Source of the DNA: Dyella terrae
GTDB lineage: Bacteria; Pseudomonadota; Gammaproteobacteria; Xanthomonadales; Rhodanobacteraceae
Direction of reading: 5' to 3'
DNA length: 64,000 nucleotides
Assembly: GCF_004322705.1 (NCBI RefSeq)
Contig: NZ_SIZZ01000001.1
Coordinates: 1,240,001 to 1,304,000 of the forward strand
The first letter of the stretch is position 1, and the number at the start of each line of letters is the position of its first letter. The notes under the pieces were generated by a model that saw only the letters and a program-made list of their open reading frames with translations, was not told the DNA's origin and made no database searches. Below are positions 57,487 through 64,000 of the stretch, piece by piece. Both the position numbers and the translations under genes were made by a program.

Positions 57487-58431
57487 ATGAAGACCAGTGT
57501 GGGACCATTTGCCCATGGCGACGGCGCTCGCCTGCCCCACCCCGCTGGAATCCCCATGCTAAAAGGTGTCCTTCTGGGCTTCGCCTGCTACGCGGCCTAC
57601 GCGATCAGCGATGCCTTCGTAAAGTCGCTGCACGGCAGCCTGCCCGCCTACGAGGCGGTGTTTTTCGGCGCCGTGCTGATGCTTCTGGCCATCCCGCTGA
57701 TCCGGCAGCCGGGTGACCGCTGGATCGAGGTTTTCCGGGCCAGGCGACCCAGCCTGTGGTGGATCCGGGCGATTTCGGGCGCCATCTGCAACGTCTCAGC
57801 CGTCGTGGCGTTCACGCACCTGCCCATGGCAGAGGCCTTCGCACTGATCTTTCTGCTTCCCATCTTCGTCACCGTGCTGTCCGTGATTTTCCTCAAGGAG
57901 CACGTGCACTGGCGCCGCTGGTCAGCCGTGATCGCCGGGTTCATCGGCGTGCTGGTGGTGCTCCGTCCGGGATTTCGTGCCCTGGGTGTCGGCCATCTGG
58001 CCGCCATGACCTGCGGTCTTTCAGGCGCGGTGTCGGTCGTCGCCTTGCGCATGGCCGGCGCACACGAAAAGCGCATCAGCCTCTATGGCGCCGGCGTGAT
58101 AGGCCCACTGGTTGTCGGACTCGTCTTCATGCTGCCCGGCTTCGTCTGGCCGTCGGCGCACCAGTGGTTCCTGCTGTCTGGCTACGGCCTGCTGGCGGGT
58201 GCAGGTGGCGTACTGCTGATGCTTGCCACGCAGAACGCCCCGGCCAACCGCGTCGCGCCCACGCAATACAGCCAGATGCTCTGGGCCATCGGTTTCGGTT
58301 ATTGGCTTTTCGGCGACCACCTGGACTGGCCGATGCTCATCGGCATCGTGCTGATCCTGGGCTCGGGGCTGTTCACGCTGGTGCGCGAAGACAAGGTGAC
58401 ACCCTGGGTGCGCCGGACAAAGCTGGTGTGA
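57487..58431 (+). CDS. EamA/DMT-family transporter
   Basis: A 314-residue inner-membrane protein with ten predicted helices in two EamA repeats. Repeat 1 includes LGFACYAAYAISDAFVKSLHG and AFTHLPMAEAFALIFLLPIFV. Repeat 2 includes LMLATQNAPANRVAPTQYSQM and the final IGIVLILGSGLFTLVRE. The family exports metabolites or drugs, and the substrate is unknown. The start at 57487 is provisional. An ATG at 57556, just before the first helix, would shorten it by 23 residues and is also reasonable. Confidence 0.88.
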   Translation: MKTSVGPFAHGDGARLPHPAGIPMLKGVLLGFACYAAYAISDAFVKSLHGSLPAYEAVFFGAVLMLLAIPLIRQPGDRWIEVFRARRPSLWWIRAISGAICNVSAVVAFTHLPMAEAFALIFLLPIFVTVLSVIFLKEHVHWRRWSAVIAGFIGVLVVLRPGFRALGVGHLAAMTCGLSGAVSVVALRMAGAHEKRISLYGAGVIGPLVVGLVFMLPGFVWPSAHQWFLLSGYGLLAGAGGVLLMLATQNAPANRVAPTQYSQMLWAIGFGYWLFGDHLDWPMLIGIVLILGSGLFTLVREDKVTPWVRRTKLV

Positions 58432-58589
58432 CGTGTGTGGTCGTGCGCCACGCCGCTGACATCGGGCCCTGACCTGACCCGGGAAACCGCGCACGATTCT
58501 TGGTGGCGGCCGCCTCTGCCATCGAGGCATCGGCAAGCATCCAATACAGCGGCGTCGTGCGACGCCCCTGTCTAACTGGAGCTTGTTTG

Positions 58590-59108
58590 ATGGACCGAGC
58601 CATTTCCCGCCCGATCACCCTGTTGGGTGCTGCCCTGGTGCTCATGCTGGCGGGTGTCAGCGCCCATGCCTCCCACGCGCAGCTCACCCCAACACCTGCG
58701 ACCGGCAACTACATCGATCTTGAGCGCTATATCGGCGATGCGGATCATGACCGCTGGGTCGACGCGCGCTATTACCTCAAGCAGAACTTCGACGATATCT
58801 GCGGCGACACCATCTGCGAGGGCGAGTACCCCAACATCGAAGCCCTGGGCTATCGCTGCTCTGTCGACAAGACGACCGGGCTCATGGGCGAATGCAGCTG
58901 GGTCTTCACCGCCAGCGATGAACATGTCCGCGCATCCGACGGCAGGATCATGGCCAACGTTCACACCTGGCACTGCAAGACGCCACTGGCGCCGATGACC
59001 CACGCGAGCGATTTCGTCCAGTCCCTGCAGGGCTCGCGGCCGCTATGGGCCAGGTTGCCCAATACGAATGCCACGATCTGGGATGGCCTGATCACCAACT
59101 GCCTGTAA
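58590..59108 (+). CDS. exported Cys-rich protein of unknown function
   Basis: A 172-residue secreted protein. The signal peptide has a hydrophobic core TLLGAALVLMLAGVSA and a likely cut after AHA. The mature part has about six Cys (CGDTICEGEYPN, YRCSVDK, GECSWVF, HTWHCKTP and the final NCL), suggesting disulfides. No known domain was recognised. The GDADHDRWVDARYYLKQNFD segment looks like a metal- or cell-wall-related surface, which is only a guess. It has its own terminator and no partner gene. Confidence 0.75.
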   Translation: MDRAISRPITLLGAALVLMLAGVSAHASHAQLTPTPATGNYIDLERYIGDADHDRWVDARYYLKQNFDDICGDTICEGEYPNIEALGYRCSVDKTTGLMGECSWVFTASDEHVRASDGRIMANVHTWHCKTPLAPMTHASDFVQSLQGSRPLWARLPNTNATIWDGLITNCL

Positions 59109-59133
59109 GCACGCCCTTACCTTTGCCGAGGTG

Positions 59134-59171
59134 ACGAAGCCGTCGGGTAACCCACCGGCGGCTTCGTTTTT
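59134..59171 (+). terminator. rho-independent terminator of the secreted Cys-rich protein gene
   Basis: ACGAAGCCG and CGGCTTCGT pair over an inner region that itself can pair GGGT with ACCC, followed by TTTTT. It begins 26 nt after the stop and ends just before the convergent 5'-nucleotidase gene. Confidence 0.88.
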
Positions 59172-59172
59172 A

Positions 59173-60096
59173 TCAGCGGTTGCTTACACCGTGTGGCACA
59201 TGACCGGTTGCCACGTGCTTGCGCGCGGATTCCACGTTGGCCGGTGAGTCGTCGAAAAAGATGTCGGCACCGAAGGCGTCAAGGAAAGGCCCCTTGTCGC
59301 GCCCACCGAGGAACAGGGCTTCGTCGATACGCACACCCCAGCGACGCAAGGTGAGGATGACGCGCTTGTGCGCCGGAGCGGAACGCGCCGTCACCAGGGC
59401 GGTCCGGATGGGCGAGTCTTCGGCGGGAAATGCTGCCTGGAGGCGATGCACGGCGCTGAGAAAGCCCCGGAACGGGCCCACGGAAAGCGGCTCCTCCGCA
59501 CGCTCGCGCTCGTTGCGATGGAACGCCTCCAGGCCCTCCTCGCGCGATACCCGTTCCCCTTCATCGCCAAAGATCACTGCATCGCCGTCGAATGCAATGC
59601 GCAGTTGCTCGGTGGCGCGCGGCGGCGCAACCGACGGCAGGATCGTGGCGGCGGCCACGCCGGCAGACAAGGCACGCCCGACGTCTTCGGCATTGGCAGA
59701 AAGAAACAGATCCGCCTTGAACGGCCCGATGTAATCCGACGTCGGCGCGCCACTCGTGAAGGCGGCGCGACTGATCTCAAGCCCGTAATGCTGGATCGCG
59801 TTGAAGATGCGCAACCCGGTATCCCCGGAATTGCGCGACAGCAAGATCACTTCCACGGGCGGCACGTCACCGGCCAGCTTGTTCAACCCGAGCAGCTTCT
59901 GCACCAGCGGGAAGGCCACGCCCGGCTTCAGGATCTCGTTCTCGTGATCGATCTGGAAGGATCGATAGGCGTCCAGGCCGTCGCGCTCGAACAGTTCGTG
60001 GCTATCGCCAAGGTCGAACAGGGCGCGCGACGAGATGGCAACCACCAGACGGTTGTCGATCGCGGCGGAAGGGTCATGGACATCTTTGTTCGACAT
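59173..60096 (-). CDS. 5'-nucleotidase (cytosolic NT5C1-like)
   Basis: A 307-residue HAD-related enzyme of the 5'-nucleotidase family first described as vertebrate cN-I. Matching segments are LVVAISSRALFDLGDSHELFE, GVAFPLVQKLLGLN, VILLSRNSGDTGLRIFNAI, RIAFDGDAVIFGDEGE and LGGRDKGPFLDAFGADIFFDD. The DGDAV region stands at the metal-binding position and AISSRALFD is the first motif. It would remove phosphate from nucleoside 5'-monophosphates. The start at 60096 (MSNKDVHDP) fits the family; an in-frame ATG at 60156 would add 20 residues. Bacterial members are not rare but are poorly studied. Confidence 0.88.
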   Translation of the reverse strand: MSNKDVHDPSAAIDNRLVVAISSRALFDLGDSHELFERDGLDAYRSFQIDHENEILKPGVAFPLVQKLLGLNKLAGDVPPVEVILLSRNSGDTGLRIFNAIQHYGLEISRAAFTSGAPTSDYIGPFKADLFLSANAEDVGRALSAGVAAATILPSVAPPRATEQLRIAFDGDAVIFGDEGERVSREEGLEAFHRNERERAEEPLSVGPFRGFLSAVHRLQAAFPAEDSPIRTALVTARSAPAHKRVILTLRRWGVRIDEALFLGGRDKGPFLDAFGADIFFDDSPANVESARKHVATGHVPHGVSNR

Positions 60097-60226
60097 GGCT
60101 GGGAGCGTCAGGAATGAAGAGTGGACTGGCATCGGCGCGGGGTTCGCCATGGCCATGCGTCATCGCATCGCCGACAGGAACTCCGTGCATCTTCTCACTT
60201 CTCGCGTGAAGACTTGCATGCCCGGC

Positions 60227-60988
60227 TCAATCTTGCGCGAACTGCTCATCCAGGATGCGCTGCTCCAGATTGTGCTCCGGATCGAACAGGAGGCGCACGG
60301 CCGGCCCTTCGGATTGCCTGACCGTCACTTCCTTCACATCGCGCACTTCATGGAAATCCGCGGTGGCGCTGACCGGCCTTTTGCCCGGATCGATCACCCG
60401 CAACGTCACCTGGGTGCGATGCGGAAGAATGGCGCCGCGCCAGCGCCGGGGACGAAACGGACTGATCGGCGTCAGCGCCAGCACGTTGGCATCCAGCGGC
60501 AGGATCGGCCCATGGGCGGAAAGGTTGTACGCCGTCGATCCTGCGGGCGTGGATACCAGGATCCCGTCGCAGACGAGCGATTCGAGCTTCACGGCCTCGT
60601 TGAGTTTCACTTCGAGATGCGCGGCCTGGTTGCTCTGCCGAAGGAGGGAAACTTCATTGAACGCCAGAGCCTCGTGCATATGTCCGCTCGCGTCGGTCAC
60701 CTGCATTTCCAGCGGGAAAAGCGACGCGGTGTGCGCCCGCTCGATGCGTCGCGGCAAATCGTCGATGCGATGCTTGTTCATCAGGAAGCCGACCCGTCCA
60801 AGCTTCATGCCATACACCGGCACACCCAGCGAGCGATACGCATGCAGGGTACGCAACATGAAACCATCGCCTCCCAGGGCGACAATCGCTTCGGCTTGCT
60901 CTGGCGACACCTCGCCATAACGCTCCACCAGTTTCTTGCGCGCCTGTTGCGCAATGCTGGTATCACTGGCGACGAAGCTGTAGGCCAT
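60227..60988 (-). CDS. nadK: NAD kinase
   Basis: A 253-residue cytosolic enzyme that phosphorylates NAD to NADP. The conserved GGDG motif is at residues 39-42 in [15 protein letters not shown]. It is followed by [27 protein letters not shown], and [24 protein letters not shown], which binds NAD and ATP. It belongs to the short bacterial class without an N-terminal regulatory extension. The start at 60988 (MAYSFVASD) is chosen over a long upstream run that overlaps the NAD-GDH terminator region. Confidence 0.96.
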   Translation of the reverse strand: MAYSFVASDTSIAQQARKKLVERYGEVSPEQAEAIVALGGDGFMLRTLHAYRSLGVPVYGMKLGRVGFLMNKHRIDDLPRRIERAHTASLFPLEMQVTDASGHMHEALAFNEVSLLRQSNQAAHLEVKLNEAVKLESLVCDGILVSTPAGSTAYNLSAHGPILPLDANVLALTPISPFRPRRWRGAILPHRTQVTLRVIDPGKRPVSATADFHEVRDVKEVTVRQSEGPAVRLLFDPEHNLEQRILDEQFAQD

Positions 60989-61082
60989 GGCAGAGGGTGT
61001 GTCCGTGGAATGGGGGCAGTTGAGCTTAGAACGGCGGCGAGCGCAAGAAGCGTGACGCTGCGACCGCATGCCTGGCCCATCC

Positions 61083-61118
61083 AAACAAAAAGGGCGCCAC
61101 CCGAAGGTCGCGCCCTTT
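61083..61118 (-). terminator. rho-independent terminator of NAD-GDH
   Basis: On the minus strand AAAGGGCGC and GCGCCCTTT form a 9-bp stem over a 14-nt loop, followed by TTGTTTGG. It lies about 46 nt after the glutamate dehydrogenase stop. Confidence 0.85.
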
Positions 61119-61163
61119 CGATCAGGAAGGGCCCCAGTCGGCACCCTCCCTGAGATCAGCCCA

Positions 61164-64000
61164 TCACACCGGCACGGCCGCCAGCTGAGCCAGACGACGA
61201 ACGGCGACCGAAGCAATCGGGTAGTCGGCGTTCTGCGTCAGGATCTCCGCCAGCATGGCGCGGGTGTACTTGAGCGTGGCGTCATCGCGCTGCAACCAGG
61301 CCTGCACCGGCGACTGCTCCTTGCTGTCGCCCGACAAGGCGAGAACCTGCGAAGCCAGCGCACGATGCTGGTGATTGAGCTCGTCCAGCAGCGAACCGCG
61401 CGCCTGGGCATGCCAGTGACCTTCCACCGGCAGCGCTTCGATCTGGTTGCGCAGCCATTCCAGGTCGAGCACGCCGCCCAGCTCGTAGAACACGCCGGCA
61501 ACGCGAGCCACTGGCTGACCGGTCTGCTGAGCCACTTCGACGATGTCGAGCATGGCGCGCATCTCCGGAATCCGGGCCAGACGCACGGCCAGCGCGGACG
61601 GGAGGCCAAGGCCGTCCCACTTCTCCTGGCTGGTCGAGAAATCGGCACGACCGGTATCGGTCAGCGCATCCGGCAGGGCTTCGCGCAGCGCATTGACGCC
61701 AGCCTGGTAACGCTCCACGTTGGCGGCGATATCCAGCGTGCCACCCGGGCGATTGAGCAACCAGCGCGTGAGGTGACGCAACAGCGACCAGATCTGCATG
61801 ATCGCGTCGATCTGCGTCTCCTCGGCCACCTTGCTGTCCAGCGCCTCAATCTCCGCCCACAGCTCGCGCGCACCCAGGATTTCACGGGCGGCGGTGTAAG
61901 CCTTGGCGATCGCCGCCGGCCCCTGCCCCGTGTCTTCCTGCATGCGCATCATGAAGGTGGCGCCCATGCGGTTGATGGTGGAGTTGGTGACGGCCGTGGC
62001 GATGATCTCGCGCTTCAGGCGGTGACGCTGCATGTGGGCGGCGTACTTGTCGTGCAGCGGCTCCGGGAAGTAGCGCACCAGTTCCTTGGACAGGTACGGA
62101 TCTTCTGGCACGTCCGAATCGAGCAGCTGCTGGTACAGCTTGATCTTGTCGTAAGACAGCAGCACCGACAGCTCCGGACGCGTCATGCCCATGCCGCGCG
62201 TCTTGCGCTCGGTGAGCTCCGCTTCGCTCGGCAGGTTCTCGACCTGGCGGTCGAGCAGGCCTTCGCTTTCCAGGCTGCGGATGAAGTGGGCCATGGAACC
62301 CAGACGACGCACCGACTGGCGCTCCATCAGGGTGATGGCCTGGTTCTGGCGATAGTTGTCCCACAGCACGAGTTGGCCGACTTCGTCGGTCATGGCTGCC
62401 AGCTGCGTGTTGCGTGCTTCCACCGTCAGCTCGCCGCGCTGCACGGCATCGTTGAGCAGGATCTTGATGTTCACCTCATGGTCGGAGGTGTCCACGCCGG
62501 CGGAGTTGTCGATGAAGTCGGTATTGAGCAGCACGCCGTGCTGCGCCGCCTCGATACGACCCTTCTGGGTCATGCCCAGGTTGCCGCCCTCGCCCACGAT
62601 CTTGCAGCGCAGCTCGCCACCATTGACGCGCAGGCCGTTGTTGGCGCGGTCGCCCACGTCGGCGTGCGATTCGCTGCTCGCCTTCACGTAGGTGCCGATG
62701 CCGCCATTCCACAGCAGGTCTACCGGCGCCTTGAGGATGGCGTTGAGCAGGTCCATCGGCGCCATGTGCGTGACGTCGGTCTTCAGGCCCAGCGAAGCGC
62801 GCACTTCCGGCGTGATCGGAATCGATTTCAGCGAACGCGAGAACACGCCACCGCCGGCCGAGATCAGCGACTTGTCGTAATCATCCCAGCTCGAACGCGG
62901 CACCTTGAACATGCGCTCGCGCTCAATGAACGAACGCGCGGCATCCGGGTTCGGGTCGAGGAACACATGGCGATGGTCAAACGCGGCCACGAGGCGGATG
63001 TGCTTCGAAAGCAGCATGCCGTTGCCGAACACGTCACCGGACATGTCGCCCACGCCCGCGCAGGTGAAGTCCTGCGACTGGCTGTCGCGACCCAGCGCAC
63101 GGAAGTGACGCTTGACCGATTCCCACGCACCCTTGGCCGTGATGCCCATGCCCTTGTGGTCGTAGCCGTTCGAACCGCCCGACGCGAACGCGTCACCCAG
63201 CCAGAAACCGTGCTCGACCGAAATGGCGTTGGCGATGTCCGAGAACGTAGCCGTGCCCTTGTCGGCAGCGACGACCAGGTACGGATCATCCGGGTCGTGA
63301 CGCACGACATCGTGCGGCGCAACGACCTTGCCATCGACGAGGTTGTCGGTGATGTCCAGCAGGCCGCTGATGAACATGCGGTAGCAGGCGATGCCCTCAG
63401 CCAGCTGCGCATCGCGGTCGCCGGCCACCGGCGGACGCTTGACCACGAAGCCACCCTTCGAACCCACTGGCACAATGACGGTGTTCTTCACCATCTGCGC
63501 CTTCACCAGGCCCAGCACTTCGGTACGGAAGTCTTCGCGACGATCCGACCAGCGCAGGCCACCACGCGCCACCGCGCCAAAGCGCAGGTGGATGCCTTCG
63601 ACGCGCGGTGCGCACACGAAGATTTCGCGGTACGGCACCGGCTTGGGCAGCTCGGGCACCAGGTGCGAATCGAACTTGAAACTGATGTACGGACGGAACG
63701 CACCATCCCACTGCTGGAAGAAGCTCGTACGCAGCGTGCCGCGCATCAGCGACATGAAGCTGCGCAGGATGCGGTCGTCGTCCAGGCTGGAGACGCTCTC
63801 CAGCAGTACGCCGATGGTCTCTTCGATCGCGGCAAACTGCTCGTTGCGCGACTTGGCCAGCGAAGCGACGAGATCATCGATCAGCGCCGGCTGCGCCGTG
63901 CGCACGGCTTCCGGAATCAGCGCGCGCATCTCACCCTGCAACGCCAGGCCTGCCTTCTTGAGCTCTTCGGCGTTGAGGCTTTCGCGGCTGGGGTCGAACT
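61164..64000 (-). CDS. NAD-specific glutamate dehydrogenase, large (L_180-type) form, 3' part
   Basis: The last 945 codons of a very large enzyme; the reading frame is open to the window edge at 64000, so the 5' end is outside. It catalyses oxidative deamination of glutamate to 2-oxoglutarate. Motifs are [53 protein letters not shown] and [17 protein letters not shown], typical of the about 180-kDa class found in Streptomyces, Pseudomonas and Xanthomonadales. The C-terminal helical domain ends in [14 protein letters not shown]. The N-terminal ACT-like regulatory domains should lie beyond the window. Confidence 0.95.
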   Translation of the reverse strand, partial: FDPSRESLNAEELKKAGLALQGEMRALIPEAVRTAQPALIDDLVASLAKSRNEQFAAIEETIGVLLESVSSLDDDRILRSFMSLMRGTLRTSFFQQWDGAFRPYISFKFDSHLVPELPKPVPYREIFVCAPRVEGIHLRFGAVARGGLRWSDRREDFRTEVLGLVKAQMVKNTVIVPVGSKGGFVVKRPPVAGDRDAQLAEGIACYRMFISGLLDITDNLVDGKVVAPHDVVRHDPDDPYLVVAADKGTATFSDIANAISVEHGFWLGDAFASGGSNGYDHKGMGITAKGAWESVKRHFRALGRDSQSQDFTCAGVGDMSGDVFGNGMLLSKHIRLVAAFDHRHVFLDPNPDAARSFIERERMFKVPRSSWDDYDKSLISAGGGVFSRSLKSIPITPEVRASLGLKTDVTHMAPMDLLNAILKAPVDLLWNGGIGTYVKASSESHADVGDRANNGLRVNGGELRCKIVGEGGNLGMTQKGRIEAAQHGVLLNTDFIDNSAGVDTSDHEVNIKILLNDAVQRGELTVEARNTQLAAMTDEVGQLVLWDNYRQNQAITLMERQSVRRLGSMAHFIRSLESEGLLDRQVENLPSEAELTERKTRGMGMTRPELSVLLSYDKIKLYQQLLDSDVPEDPYLSKELVRYFPEPLHDKYAAHMQRHRLKREIIATAVTNSTINRMGATFMMRMQEDTGQGPAAIAKAYTAAREILGARELWAEIEALDSKVAEETQIDAIMQIWSLLRHLTRWLLNRPGGTLDIAANVERYQAGVNALREALPDALTDTGRADFSTSQEKWDGLGLPSALAVRLARIPEMRAMLDIVEVAQQTGQPVARVAGVFYELGGVLDLEWLRNQIEALPVEGHWHAQARGSLLDELNHQHRALASQVLALSGDSKEQSPVQAWLQRDDATLKYTRAMLAEILTQNADYPIASVAVRRLAQLAAVPV

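Overview
The window comes from the chromosome of a high-GC gammaproteobacterium. It most resembles the Lysobacterales (Xanthomonadales), probably the Rhodanobacteraceae (Dyella, Luteibacter or Rhodanobacter type). The reasons are the conserved order tRNA-Leu, tig, clpP, clpX, lon, hupB, tRNA-Val, tRNA-Asp, ppiD; the gloB-mltD pair divergent from a methyltransferase-rnhA-dnaQ operon; and a large NAD-specific glutamate dehydrogenase. The family assignment is inference from gene content and order; no alignment was run. No rRNA, insertion sequence, prophage or CRISPR array was seen.

Layout. 1-355: three tRNAs (Ala, Glu, Asp) behind one strong promoter and before a terminator. 412-5164: a DUF1249 gene and ppsR, divergent from ppsA, then a signal peptidase I gene. 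5173-8054: a membrane diguanylate cyclase, a PP2C phosphatase and tRNA-Ser. 8197-13291: dnaQ, rnhA and a methyltransferase, divergent from gloB-mltD, then fabI. 13478-22470: the protein quality-control block ppiD, two tRNAs, hupB, lon, clpX, clpP, tig and tRNA-Leu, all on the minus strand. 22738-27243: an FGE-fold protein, RNase D, tRNA-Ala and an M23 peptidase. 27519-32127: an iron-uptake type operon (TonB receptor, two small membrane proteins, PepSY reductase-like protein) behind an operator that overlaps its promoter. 32240-38867: a DUF2501 protein, an MCP plus EAL-CBS-GGDEF operon behind a sigma-28-like promoter, and a divergent PQQ dehydrogenase. 39231-44457: an ALDH7 dehydrogenase, then SDR, methyltransferase, pyrD and murB.

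44454-45559 is the most unusual stretch. A roughly 121-bp unit repeated three and a half times, each copy carrying a 20-nt palindrome, starts on the murB stop codon. It runs into two copies of a paired inverted-palindrome module, each followed by the 5' end of a small GIY-YIG nuclease gene. The second nuclease gene is intact; the first is a remnant of about 12 codons without a start codon. 45560-64000 holds an MFS exporter with a divergent AraC regulator, ppk1 with a Pho box, an FMN reductase, a second membrane diguanylate cyclase, a fused E1 alpha/beta dehydrogenase, a nucleotidyltransferase-GNAT pair, glutaryl-CoA dehydrogenase, an EamA transporter, a secreted orphan protein, a 5'-nucleotidase, NAD kinase and the 3' part of NAD-glutamate dehydrogenase.

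Most genes are core housekeeping functions. Three c-di-GMP proteins of different architecture, one of them in an operon with a chemoreceptor, point to a motile, surface-responsive organism. ppsR/ppsA, ppk, gcdH and NAD-GDH point to gluconeogenic growth on amino acids.
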